From NCBI RefSeq assembly GCF_014207255.1, contig NZ_JACHCZ010000003.1, forward strand, positions 618,813 through 682,812: 64,000 bases of DNA, read 5' to 3'. The notes under the pieces were generated by a model, which worked only from the letters and a program-made list of their open reading frames with translations, had not been told where the DNA came from and did no database searches. This document shows, one piece after another, positions 42,286 to 51,160 of this stretch (position 1 is the stretch's first letter; the number at the start of each line of letters is the position of its first letter). The stretch comes from Pseudomonas sp. JAI120 (GTDB lineage: Bacteria > Pseudomonadota > Gammaproteobacteria > Pseudomonadales > Pseudomonadaceae). Made by a program: the position numbers and the translations under genes.

Positions 42286-44564
42286 TGCTCTGGGGAAAGG
42301 CCGAAAAGCGCCAACCCACCCATGCCCAGCGCCTGTTCCACGGTCTGGTACGGGAGTGGTTATGGATTGGTTTGCTGCTGTTGCCAATCACTGCCTACCT
42401 CTCGATGAGTCCAGGTCTGGCCTTGAACAACCCGCTATACGACAGCCTTCGCCGCCTGGCGCCACTGCCGGTGGACCCGCGCATCCTGCTGGTGACCATT
42501 GATGACCCTAGCCTGAAGAAACTCGGCCAGTGGCCTTGGCCGCGTAGTTTGCACGCCGACCTGATCGATCGTCTTAGCGCAGCGCAGCCGGCCGGTATCT
42601 TGTTTGATGTGATCTTCAGCGAGCCCGGTGACCCGGTTAATGACAAGCGCTTGGCCGACTCGGTGTGCAACGCCGGCAACGTATTGTTGCCCTTGGCCCG
42701 TGACGATTCCACCAGCTACAGCCAGCCCGGGACACAAATGCTGTCACTGCTCAAATGTGCCAAGGGTGTCGGGCATATCAATGTGGAGGCGGATAGCGAT
42801 GGCGTGGTGCGCAGGCTGTATATGCGTGAGGGGCCAGCCGGCGCCACAGCGCTTCAGTTAGCGTGGCTGGCCTTCGCGATGAGCGGGCAATCGGCCGAGA
42901 TGCCCGGGCAGGCCCTGACGTCGATCACCCAGGATTGGCACCGGGAGCATGCCGTCCGTATCCCGTTTATTGCTGCCGACACCCATTTCCCGAGCGTGTC
43001 TTATGTCAGCGTATTACGCGGTGAGGTCCCTCCCGAGCGGTTGCGGGGCCGTCTGATTCTGGTGGGGGCGACAGCGTCGGGCATGGGCGATCGTTTTGTC
43101 ACACCGCTCTCTCCTATGGCCGGCACCACCGCGGGTGTGGAGATCCAGGCCAATGTGCTCAATGGCTTGCTGCAAGATCGAAGTATTGTGGACTTGCCCG
43201 GATGGCTGGCCGCACTGATCGCAACGTCCCTGGTGGCGATGCTGCTGGGCCTGCTGCTCTACCGCCCGCGCTATGCGCTGTGGATGACCCTGGGGTGCAT
43301 GTTCATGGCCTTGGTGGGCTCAGCGGCCTTGTTGCGCCTGGGCTACTGGTGGTCGCCTGCGGCCTGCTTGATCGGTTTGCTGCTCAGCTACCTGATCTGG
43401 AACTGGCGTCGTTTGAGTGTGATCCTGGCCTACTTCGGCTGGGAATTGGCGCGCCTGGATAACGAACCCAAAGTCTTGCCCGAACGCCGTCGCGCACCCG
43501 CCAACAAAGGTGACGTATTGCAGGGCCGTATCTTTGCCCTGGAGCAAGCCGTAAGTCGTACGCGGGACACCCGACGTTTTATGGCCGATGGGTTGGAATG
43601 CTTGCCGGTGGCGACACTGATCACAGACACCCAGGCTAATATCCTGTTGGCCAACCGCATTGCGCGGGAAGTGTTCGGCAATGACTTGATCAACCATAAC
43701 CTTCTGGAGCAGCTGGCTGACCTCGGTTATCCGCCGCTGCACAATGGCGTACGCCCCACCCTCTCAACGCTGGAACTCGTTGAGTTTCGTGATATCCACC
43801 AACGCAGCCTGCGCATGGAGCTTGCCCCCCTGCTGCCGGCGGAAGGGGATGTGGCGCTGGGCTGGCTGCTGAGCCTCACCGACCTGAGCAAGGAACGCGA
43901 GGCCCAGCAGCATCGGGAAACCATGCTGCGCTTCCTCTCCCACGACTTGCGCGCACCCCACTCGGCGATCCTCGCACTGTTGGATGTGCACAACAGTGAG
44001 TCGCCGATTTTTGCCCAGATCGAGCAGCAGGTACGCCGCGCCTTGGGCCTGACCGAATCATTTGTGCAACTGGCTAGGGCTGAGGCCGATGGCTACCAGT
44101 TCGAGCCTACGCTGTTCGCCATGTTGGTAATGGATGCCTTTGATCAAGTGGCAGTGATCGCCCACCTCAAAGGTATTCACTTGGTCCACGATCTGGACGA
44201 GGCTGACGAAGGGATGGTGTCAGCCGATCAATCATTGCTCACCCGCGCATTGTTCAATGTGCTGGAGAACGCGATCAAATACTCCCGGTCCGGTACCACC
44301 GTTCGGCTGCGACACAGCAGCGCGCAAGGCTGGTTGGAATGCCGCATCAGCGACCAGGGCCCCGGGATAGCCGCCGAGGATTTGCCTGAGCTGTTCAGTC
44401 AGTACAAGCGCTTTGACTCGGCCCAAGGCAGCGAAGGGTTGGGGTTGGGGCTGAGCATGGTCAAGGCGGTCGTTGAGCGTCATGGGGGCCGTATCGGGTG
44501 TGAAAGCACCGTGGGCAAAGGCACCACTTTCAGCCTGCAGCTGCCCTTGCTGGACGACTGCTAA
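42282..44564 (+). CDS. CHASE2-domain sensor histidine kinase
   Basis: 760 residues (a second ATG is one codon later). An N-terminal membrane segment (about 24-46), an extracytoplasmic CHASE2 domain (about 60-300), three further membrane helices (about 305-370), a PAS-like segment (about 435-540), then HisKA with the phospho-acceptor His554 in RFLSHDLRAPHSA, and HATPase_c (NALENAIKYS-like VLENAIKYSRS, DQGPGIAAED, GLGLGLSMVK). It senses an unknown periplasmic cue and should signal to the divergent response regulator. Inserted between gyrB and plsC. Confidence 0.93.
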   Translation: MMLWGKAEKRQPTHAQRLFHGLVREWLWIGLLLLPITAYLSMSPGLALNNPLYDSLRRLAPLPVDPRILLVTIDDPSLKKLGQWPWPRSLHADLIDRLSAAQPAGILFDVIFSEPGDPVNDKRLADSVCNAGNVLLPLARDDSTSYSQPGTQMLSLLKCAKGVGHINVEADSDGVVRRLYMREGPAGATALQLAWLAFAMSGQSAEMPGQALTSITQDWHREHAVRIPFIAADTHFPSVSYVSVLRGEVPPERLRGRLILVGATASGMGDRFVTPLSPMAGTTAGVEIQANVLNGLLQDRSIVDLPGWLAALIATSLVAMLLGLLLYRPRYALWMTLGCMFMALVGSAALLRLGYWWSPAACLIGLLLSYLIWNWRRLSVILAYFGWELARLDNEPKVLPERRRAPANKGDVLQGRIFALEQAVSRTRDTRRFMADGLECLPVATLITDTQANILLANRIAREVFGNDLINHNLLEQLADLGYPPLHNGVRPTLSTLELVEFRDIHQRSLRMELAPLLPAEGDVALGWLLSLTDLSKEREAQQHRETMLRFLSHDLRAPHSAILALLDVHNSESPIFAQIEQQVRRALGLTESFVQLARAEADGYQFEPTLFAMLVMDAFDQVAVIAHLKGIHLVHDLDEADEGMVSADQSLLTRALFNVLENAIKYSRSGTTVRLRHSSAQGWLECRISDQGPGIAAEDLPELFSQYKRFDSAQGSEGLGLGLSMVKAVVERHGGRIGCESTVGKGTTFSLQLPLLDDC

Positions 44565-44586
44565 AACGTACTTTTCTGCTGTGCAT

Positions 44587-44615
44587 AAAAAACCGGTCTC
44601 AAGGACCGGTTTTTT
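44587..44615 (+). terminator. Terminator after the histidine kinase
   Basis: AAAAAACCGGTC / GACCGGTTTTTT with a five-base loop, T-run on both strands. The following stretch (44620-44740) is AT-rich and contains a perfect DnaA box at 44730-44738 but no gene. Confidence 0.92.
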
Positions 44616-44743
44616 AATGCGGAAAAAACTTATGCACGTTTTTTTAGATTTTATCTGTTTTAGAAATATCTAAGTAAATCAACTTATTAGGATCAAAAAA
44701 AGCCAATTCGCCAACAAACCGTGCACAGGTTATCCACAGATGC

Positions 44744-45514
44744 TCATACCACCGGCGTCTCCACCACAATCGGCTCCGGCGGCAGAGAGCCCATGGCCCG
44801 CTGCTGCGCTTCATTCCATGCCTGGGCACGGTCATTCAGCGCGGCAATCGCGCGTGGGCCTTCCCCTTCTGCGTACATTGGCTCGCCTATCACCACAGTG
44901 ATAGTGCCTGCGCGTTTTGCCCAACCTGTCTTCGGCCAGAACCTGCCGGCGTTATGCGCAATCGGCAGCACCGGCAGGTTGGCGTTGACCGCCAATGCCG
45001 TACCTCCACGGGAGAACTTGCCTACGGTCCCAAAGGGGACTCGTGTACCTTCCGGAAAGATCAGCACCCACACGCCGTCCTTGAGCAGCTCATCGCCCTT
45101 CTTGGCGACATGCTTGAGCGCCGCCTTGGGGTTGTCACGGTCGATAGCGATCGGGCGCAACATGGCCATGGCCCAGCCGAAGAACGGCACGTACAGCAGC
45201 TCACGCTTGAGCACCTGGCTCAAGGGCGAGAAGTAAGCCGAGAGGAAGAAGGTCTCCCAAGTGCTCTGGTGATTCGACAGAATCACGCACGGCTGGTCCG
45301 GTACGTTTTCAGCGCCCTTGATCTCGAAACGAATGTTCAGGAACACCTTGGTCAGCCACAACGCGCAGCGGCACCAATAGACGTTGATAAAGCGATAGCG
45401 CGCCTTGAACGGCAGGAACGGCGCAATAAAAAAGCTCAGGGTGCACCAGAGAAACGAACTGGTGCCCAACAGCAGGTAAAAGAAAAAGGTTCTGATGGCC
45501 TGCAAAATCGACAT
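44744..45514 (-). CDS. plsC: 1-acyl-sn-glycerol-3-phosphate acyltransferase
   Basis: 256 residues from the ATG at 45514 (MSILQAIRTFFFYLL); the frame runs further upstream but the hydrophobic anchor begins here. The acyltransferase motifs NHQSTWE (HX4-type) and FPEGTR are present, and the membrane anchor is at about 8-35. It converts lysophosphatidic acid to phosphatidic acid. P. aeruginosa has an acyltransferase of this type at the same place. It is separated from gmhB by about 80 bases. Confidence 0.95.
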   Translation of the reverse strand: MSILQAIRTFFFYLLLGTSSFLWCTLSFFIAPFLPFKARYRFINVYWCRCALWLTKVFLNIRFEIKGAENVPDQPCVILSNHQSTWETFFLSAYFSPLSQVLKRELLYVPFFGWAMAMLRPIAIDRDNPKAALKHVAKKGDELLKDGVWVLIFPEGTRVPFGTVGKFSRGGTALAVNANLPVLPIAHNAGRFWPKTGWAKRAGTITVVIGEPMYAEGEGPRAIAALNDRAQAWNEAQQRAMGSLPPEPIVVETPVV

Positions 45515-45596
45515 GGCGGCATTTACCGTTGCGGGACATGGCCCGCCTGTTAAAAGCGCACTCCCGAACAGTCCTTGGCCAGGAAGTCGAGGGCGG

Positions 45597-46133
45597 CTAG
45601 TTGTTGATAAGTTCTGCGGCAACCGCCGCCAGATCGTCAAAAATCAAGGTGCCTACCGGCAGGTTTTTCGCCTGGGTCTTTTCGCCTTTCCCGGTCTTTA
45701 CCAAAACTGGCTGAGAGTCGACGGCTTTGGCCGCCTCCAGGTCACCGAGGCTGTCCCCGACGAACCATATCCCAGCTAAAGGCACCTTGTAATGTTCTGC
45801 AATGGTTTTCAACATGCCGGGTTTGGGTTTGCGGCAATCGCAGCCCTCATCCGGCCCGTGAGGGCAGTAAACCACCAGCCCCACCTCACCGCCCTGCTCC
45901 GCCACCAGCGTGCGCAAGCGCGCGTGCATGGCGTCCAGGGTGGCGATGTCGTAATAGCCACGGGCGATACCGGACTGGTTGGTGGCGATGGCCACCGTCC
46001 AGCCGGCTTTGCTCAACTGCGCGATGGCCTCGATCGAACCGGGCAGTGGAATCCATTCCGCCACCGACTTGATGTAAGCGTCGGAGTCGTAGTTGATCAC
46101 CCCGTCCCGATCGAGAATCAGCAGTTTCAACAT
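45597..46133 (-). CDS. gmhB: D-glycero-beta-D-manno-heptose-1,7-bisphosphate 7-phosphatase
   Basis: 178 residues. HAD-family motif I DRDGVINYD is at residues 8-16; the zinc-binding segment CPHGPDEGCDCRKP (about 109-122) is diagnostic of GmhB against other HAD enzymes. It dephosphorylates the heptose bisphosphate used for the LPS inner core. Its start is two bases before the glyS stop. Confidence 0.97.
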   Translation of the reverse strand: MLKLLILDRDGVINYDSDAYIKSVAEWIPLPGSIEAIAQLSKAGWTVAIATNQSGIARGYYDIATLDAMHARLRTLVAEQGGEVGLVVYCPHGPDEGCDCRKPKPGMLKTIAEHYKVPLAGIWFVGDSLGDLEAAKAVDSQPVLVKTGKGEKTQAKNLPVGTLIFDDLAAVAAELINN

Positions 46134-46135
46134 GA

Positions 46136-48190
46136 TCAGCTCAGCGTCGAAATGTCAGCGATGTTGACGAACAAGCCACGCAGACGCGCCAGCATGGCGT
46201 AGCGGTTTTTCCGCACGCCGGCATCTTCGGCATTGATCATCACCGCTTCGAAGAACGCATCCACCGGCTCACGCAAGGTAGCCAGGCGTGCCAAGGCTTC
46301 GGCGTAATTGCGTTCGGCGATCAGCGGCTTCACCGCATTCTCTGCCTTGGCAATGGCCGAGTTCAGCGAGAACTCCTTGGCGTCGGCAAACAGGCCAGGG
46401 TCGACATCGGCGTTGCCCAGGCCTTCGGCCTTGCTCAGCAGGTTCGACACTCGCTTGTTCACGGCGGCCAGGGCATCGGCTTCCGGCAGCTTGCGGAAGG
46501 CCTGTACGGCTTGTACGCGCTGATCGAAGTCCAGCGCCGAACCCGGTTGCAGGGCACGTACCGACAGGTAGACGGAAACGTCCACGCCTTCGTCTTCATA
46601 ACGCGCACGCAGGCGGTCGAACACGAACTCCAACACTTGCTCGGCCAGGCCGGCTTGCTTGACCTTGCCACCGAACTGGCCGACCGCGAACACCACGGCC
46701 TGGGTCAGGTCGAGGTCCAGCTTCTTGTCGATCAGGATACGCAGCACGCCCAGGGCCGCACGACGCAGGGCATACGGGTCTTTGCTACCGGTGGGCAGCA
46801 TGCCGATACCGAAGATACCGACCAGGGTATCCAGCTTGTCGGCAATGGCCACGGCCGCACCGGTCAGGGTGGTCGGCAGCTCGGCGCCGGCGCCACGCGG
46901 CATGTACTGCTCGTTCAGCGCCAGCGCGACATCGTCCGCCTCGCCATCGTTGAGGGCGTAGTAGTAACCGGCGACGCCCTGCATCTCTGGGAACTCGCCG
47001 ACCATCTCGGTGGCCAGGTCGCACTTGGACAGCAAGCCTGCACGCGCAGCCCAGGCGGCATCACCGCCAATACGTGGGGCAATGTAGGCCGCCAGCTTGG
47101 AAACGCGCACAGCCTTGTCGTAGACGCTGCCGAGTTTTTCCTGGAACACCACGTTCTGCAGGCGCAGGTTGAAGTCTTCCAGCTTCTGCTTCTTGTCTTG
47201 CTTGAAGAAGAACTCGGCGTCAGTCAGGCGCGGGCGAACGACTTTCTCGTTACCGGCGATGATCTGCTGCGGGTCCTTGCTGTCGATGTTGGCCACGGTG
47301 ATAAAGCGCGGCAGCAACTTACCGTCCACGTCCAGCAGGCAGAAATACTTCTGGTTGTCCTGCATGGTGGTGATCAGTGCTTCCTGCGGCACGTCGAGGA
47401 AACGCTCTTCGAACGAGCACACCAGCGGCACCGGCCATTCAACCAGCGCGGTCACTTCATCGAGCAGGCTTGGCGGCACGATGGCGGTGCCTTCCTGCAG
47501 GCGGGCCAGTTCTTCGGTACGCTTGCTGATCAGCTCGCGACGCTCGTTGGCATCGGCCAGCACGTAAGCAGCCCGCAGATCGGCGGCATAGTTAGCCGGC
47601 GAAGTGATGCGCACCGCTTCTGGATGGTGGAAGCGATGGCCGCGGGAATCACGGCCAGCCTTCTGGGCGAGGATGGTGCAGTCGATGACCTGGTCACCGA
47701 GCAGCATCACCAGCCACTGGGTCGGGCGCACGAACTCTTCCTTGCGCGCGCCCCAGCGCATGCGCTTGGGGATCGGCAGATCGTTCAGGGAGTCTTCGAC
47801 GAGGGTCGGCAACAGGCTGGCGGTCGGCTTGCCTTTGATGACCTGGCTGAAACGCAGTTTCGGGCCGCTCTGGTCGATCTCGCTCAGCTCGACGCCACAC
47901 TTCTTGGCGAAGCCCAGTGCGGCTTGGGTCGGGTTGCCTTCGGCGTCGAAAGCCGCCTGGCGTGGTGGGCCGTCGAGGTTGATGCTGCGGTCCGGCTGCT
48001 GGGTTTCCAGCGCGGTCAGCAACACGGCCAGGCGGCGCGGTGCGGCGTAGACTTTTTTCGCTTCAAACTTCAGGCCGGCGCTCTGCAGGCCTTTTTCGAT
48101 ACCGGCCAGGAACGCATCGGCCAGGGTATTGAGTGCCTTGGGTGGCAGCTCTTCGGTGCCCAGTTCAACCAGGAAATCTTGAGCACTCAT
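46136..48190 (-). CDS. glyS: Glycyl-tRNA synthetase beta subunit
   Basis: 684 residues, family length. The N-terminus MSAQDFLVELGTEELPPKAL and the C-terminal anticodon-binding region are typical. It works with GlyQ as an alpha2beta2 enzyme that charges tRNA-Gly. Its start overlaps the glyQ stop by four bases. Confidence 0.99.
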   Translation of the reverse strand: MSAQDFLVELGTEELPPKALNTLADAFLAGIEKGLQSAGLKFEAKKVYAAPRRLAVLLTALETQQPDRSINLDGPPRQAAFDAEGNPTQAALGFAKKCGVELSEIDQSGPKLRFSQVIKGKPTASLLPTLVEDSLNDLPIPKRMRWGARKEEFVRPTQWLVMLLGDQVIDCTILAQKAGRDSRGHRFHHPEAVRITSPANYAADLRAAYVLADANERRELISKRTEELARLQEGTAIVPPSLLDEVTALVEWPVPLVCSFEERFLDVPQEALITTMQDNQKYFCLLDVDGKLLPRFITVANIDSKDPQQIIAGNEKVVRPRLTDAEFFFKQDKKQKLEDFNLRLQNVVFQEKLGSVYDKAVRVSKLAAYIAPRIGGDAAWAARAGLLSKCDLATEMVGEFPEMQGVAGYYYALNDGEADDVALALNEQYMPRGAGAELPTTLTGAAVAIADKLDTLVGIFGIGMLPTGSKDPYALRRAALGVLRILIDKKLDLDLTQAVVFAVGQFGGKVKQAGLAEQVLEFVFDRLRARYEDEGVDVSVYLSVRALQPGSALDFDQRVQAVQAFRKLPEADALAAVNKRVSNLLSKAEGLGNADVDPGLFADAKEFSLNSAIAKAENAVKPLIAERNYAEALARLATLREPVDAFFEAVMINAEDAGVRKNRYAMLARLRGLFVNIADISTLS

Positions 48191-49140
48191 TGTGCAGCCT
48201 CCAGCTTAGCCAACACTTCATCACGCAGGTCCGGGGTGGCCATCGGGAAGCCCAGCTTGGCGCGAGCCAGCAGGTAGGCTTGGGCGACGGAACGTGCCAG
48301 GGTGCGTACACGCAGGATGTATTGCTGACGCGCGGTTACCGAGATGGCACGGCGGGCGTCCAGCAGGTTGAAGGTATGGGACGCCTTCAACACCATTTCA
48401 TAGCTTGGCAACGGCAGCGGCTGGTCGAGTTCGATCAGGCGCTTGGCTTCGCTTTCATAGAAGTCGAACAGTTCGAACAGTTTGTCGACGTTGGCGTGTT
48501 CGAAGTTGTAGGTCGATTGCTCCACTTCGTTCTGGTGGAACACATCGCCATAAGTCACTTTGCCGAACGGGCCGTCAGCCCACACCAGGTCGTAGACCGA
48601 ATCCACGCCCTGCAGGTACATGGCCAGGCGTTCAAGACCGTAGGTGATCTCGCCGGTCACCGGGTAGCACTCGATGCCGCCGGCCTGCTGGAAGTAAGTG
48701 AATTGCGTCACTTCCATGCCGTTGAGCCAGACTTCCCAGCCCAGGCCCCAGGCGCCCAGGGTTGGGGATTCCCAGTTGTCTTCGACGAAACGGATGTCGT
48801 GCACCAGTGGGTCGAGGCCCACGTGCTTGAGCGAGCCCAGGTACAGTTCCTGGAAGTTGTCCGGGTTCGGCTTCAGGACTACCTGGAATTGATAGTAGTG
48901 CTGCAGACGGTTCGGGTTTTCGCCGTAGCGGCCGTCAGTCGGTCGACGACTGGGCTGCACGTAAGCGGCGTTCCAGGTTTCCGGGCCGATGGCCCGCAGG
49001 AATGTAGCGGTGTGGAAAGTGCCGGCGCCTACTTCCATATCGTAGGGCTGAAGTACCACACAACCTTGCTCGGCCCAGTATTGCTGGAGGGCGAGGATCA
49101 AGTCTTGGAAGGTACGCACGGCTGGCGTAGGCTGGCTCAC
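48187..49140 (-). CDS. glyQ: Glycyl-tRNA synthetase alpha subunit
   Basis: 317 residues from a GTG at 49140 (VSQPTPAVRTFQDLILAL), with AGGTG 10 bases upstream; a GTG three codons earlier lies inside that ribosome site. It carries the class II catalytic core, with PSRRPTDGRYGENPNR as the signature. Divergent from tag. Confidence 0.97.
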   Translation of the reverse strand: MSQPTPAVRTFQDLILALQQYWAEQGCVVLQPYDMEVGAGTFHTATFLRAIGPETWNAAYVQPSRRPTDGRYGENPNRLQHYYQFQVVLKPNPDNFQELYLGSLKHVGLDPLVHDIRFVEDNWESPTLGAWGLGWEVWLNGMEVTQFTYFQQAGGIECYPVTGEITYGLERLAMYLQGVDSVYDLVWADGPFGKVTYGDVFHQNEVEQSTYNFEHANVDKLFELFDFYESEAKRLIELDQPLPLPSYEMVLKASHTFNLLDARRAISVTARQQYILRVRTLARSVAQAYLLARAKLGFPMATPDLRDEVLAKLEAAQ

Positions 49141-49221
49141 GAAATTCACCTGTTACTTGGGCTGCGATTTAAAGAGCGGGAGTATACCCGATTCGGCCGC
49201 GCCACCATCCCCTGGAGCCTT

Positions 49222-49779
49222 ATGCCACGCTGCTTTTGGTGTTCTGAAGATCCGCTGTACATGGCTTATCACGATCAGGAGTGGGGAACGCCGCTGCGCG
49301 ATGCGCAGGGTTTGTTCGAGTTGCTTTTGCTCGAAGGGTTCCAGGCGGGCCTGTCCTGGATCACCGTTTTACGCAAACGCGAGCATTATCGAAAGGTCTT
49401 GTTTGGTTTTGATGCCCGGCGTTTGGCACAGCTGACCGATGCCGAGATCGAAGCACTGATGCTCGACCCAGGCATTGTGCGTAACCGCCTCAAGCTCAAC
49501 GCCACCCGGCGCAACGCTGCGGCCTGGCTGGCGCTTGAAGATCCGGTGGGGTTGCTCTGGTCGTTTGTCGGCGGCGTGCCCAAGGTCAATCACTTCAAGG
49601 ATCGCAGCGAAGTCCCGGCGATTACGCCGGAGGCTGAAGCCATGAGCAAAGCACTCAAGAAAGCCGGCTTCACCTTTGTCGGCCCTACCATCTGTTACGC
49701 GTTCATGCAGGCCTCGGGCATGGTCATGGACCACACTCAGGACTGCGACCGTTACGCGGACTTGGCCAACGCCGGTTAG
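49222..49779 (+). CDS. tag: DNA-3-methyladenine glycosylase I
   Basis: 185 residues from the ATG at 49222 (GGAG seven bases upstream); the same frame is open far upstream, opposite glyQ, but that part is not coding. It has the Tag zinc ligands C4 and H17 at the N-terminus, and a C-terminal His/Cys pair in DHTQDCDRY. Catalytic Glu38 and Trp46 are at the E. coli positions. It excises 3-methyladenine from DNA. Confidence 0.97.
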   Translation: MPRCFWCSEDPLYMAYHDQEWGTPLRDAQGLFELLLLEGFQAGLSWITVLRKREHYRKVLFGFDARRLAQLTDAEIEALMLDPGIVRNRLKLNATRRNAAAWLALEDPVGLLWSFVGGVPKVNHFKDRSEVPAITPEAEAMSKALKKAGFTFVGPTICYAFMQASGMVMDHTQDCDRYADLANAG

Positions 49780-49819
49780 AATGGCGGCTTTGCGCACCAC
49801 ACACGATCAGGAGTGACCT

Positions 49820-50707
49820 GTGGAAAAGTTTAAAGGCGCCTTGCTGGTAGGCGCTCTTCGGTTGTTTGCCCTGCTGCCATGGCGCGCGGTGCAAGCCGTG
49901 GGTTCGGCCATCGGCTGGGTCATGTGGAAAACCCCCAACCGCTCCCGTGAAACGGTGCGGATCAACCTCTCAAAATGCTTCCCCGACATGGACCCCGCCG
50001 CGCGCGAGCGCCTGGTCGGCCAGAGCCTGAAGGACATCGGCAAGTCCCTGACCGAAAGCGCCTGCGCCTGGATCTGGCCGGCCCAGCGTTCCATCGACCT
50101 GGTGCGCGAAGTCGAAGGCCTTGAGGTGCTGCACGAAGCTCTGGCCTCGGGCAAAGGTGTAGTCGGCATCACCAGCCACCTGGGCAATTGGGAGGTGTTG
50201 AACCACTTCTATTGCAGCCAGTGCAAACCGATCATTTTTTACCGCCCGCCCAAGCTCAAGGCGGTGGATGAGTTGCTGCGCAAGCAGCGCGTACAACTGG
50301 GTAACCGCGTGGCGGCGTCCACCAAGGAAGGCATCCTCAGTGTGATCAAGGAAGTGCGCAAAGGCGGCCAGGTGGGTATTCCGGCCGACCCGGAGCCGGC
50401 CGAATCCGCGGGGATCTTCGTGCCGTTCTTCGCCACCCAGGCGCTCACCAGCAAGTTCGTGCCGAACATGCTCGCCGGCCACAAGGCCGTGGGGGTGTTC
50501 CTGCACGCACTGCGGCTGCCGGACGGTTCGGGCTACAAAGTGATCCTGGAAGCGGCGCCGGAAGACATGTACAGCACCGACACCGCCACCTCCTGCGCGG
50601 CGATGAGCAAGGTGGTGGAGCGCTACGTCGGCGCTTACCCGAGCCAGTACATGTGGAGCATGAAGCGCTTCAAGAAACGCCCGCCGGGTGAAGAGCGGTG
50701 GTATTGA
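49820..50707 (+). CDS. lpxL: Lipid A biosynthesis lauroyl-type acyltransferase
   Basis: 295 residues from a GTG with AGGAG seven bases upstream. One N-terminal membrane anchor; the catalytic HX4E motif is in SHLGNWEVLN (about residues 113-122), and a Pro/Glu-rich PADPEPAESAGIFVPFF segment is typical. It adds a secondary acyl chain to lipid A. It may be the LpxL or LpxM paralogue; the symbol is by resemblance. It is followed by a REP pair. Confidence 0.9.
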   Translation: MEKFKGALLVGALRLFALLPWRAVQAVGSAIGWVMWKTPNRSRETVRINLSKCFPDMDPAARERLVGQSLKDIGKSLTESACAWIWPAQRSIDLVREVEGLEVLHEALASGKGVVGITSHLGNWEVLNHFYCSQCKPIIFYRPPKLKAVDELLRKQRVQLGNRVAASTKEGILSVIKEVRKGGQVGIPADPEPAESAGIFVPFFATQALTSKFVPNMLAGHKAVGVFLHALRLPDGSGYKVILEAAPEDMYSTDTATSCAAMSKVVERYVGAYPSQYMWSMKRFKKRPPGEERWY

Positions 50708-50727
50708 CCCAGAGCCAATACCAAACC

Positions 50728-50821
50728 AAATGTGGGAGGGGGCTTGCCCCGATAGCAGTGTGTCAGCCAATGCATATTTGACTGAACCGCCGCTATCGGG
50801 AGCAAGCCCCCTCCCATATTT
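50728..50821. repeat. Inverted pair of REP elements
   Basis: AAATGTGGGAGGGGGCTTGC and its mirror GCAAGCCCCCTCCCATATTT, with about 50 bp between, lie between the lpxL-type gene and the convergent TPR gene. The site is probably a shared 3' end. Confidence 0.92.
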
Positions 50822-50830
50822 TCGATCTGC

Positions 50831-51151
50831 TTAGCTTTGGCGGTCGAGTTTCTTCAGGAACACCGTCATCTCTTTCTCGGCCTGCTTGTCGCCATGGGCC
50901 TGGGCCGCTTCGATGCCCTTCTCCCACGCCTGTCGCGCTGCGGCGCTATCACCCTGACCCAACTGCGCCTTGCCCAACAACTTCCACGCCGCCGAATACT
51001 TCGGATCGAACTCGACGCACTTGCCTAGATGCTCCGCCGCCTTGGTATTGTCCTTCAAGTCCAGATAACCCTTGCCCAGCCCAAAGCGCAGCAGCGAGTT
51101 ATCCACCCCCTTGGCGAGCATTTTTTCCAGGGATTCGAGCATGTCGGTCAC
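50831..51151 (-). CDS. Small TPR-repeat protein
   Basis: 106 residues. Two tetratricopeptide-like helical repeats are visible (about 20-55 and 56-90: FGLGKGYLDLKDNTKAAEHL, then AWKLLGKAQLGQGDSAAARQ). No signal peptide or membrane segment. It lies 9 bases after trkA start-side neighbours on the minus strand and may be co-transcribed with trkA. Function unknown; TPR proteins usually mediate protein contacts. Confidence 0.85.
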   Translation of the reverse strand: MTDMLESLEKMLAKGVDNSLLRFGLGKGYLDLKDNTKAAEHLGKCVEFDPKYSAAWKLLGKAQLGQGDSAAARQAWEKGIEAAQAHGDKQAEKEMTVFLKKLDRQS

Positions 51152-51160
51152 TCCGGTTGA

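Noticed and set aside
48133..49221. Long open frame on the plus strand opposite glyS/glyQ, continuous with tag
   Set aside because: It is the shadow of glyQ in a GC-rich genome. Tag begins at the ATG at 49222, where its zinc ligands and Shine-Dalgarno are found.
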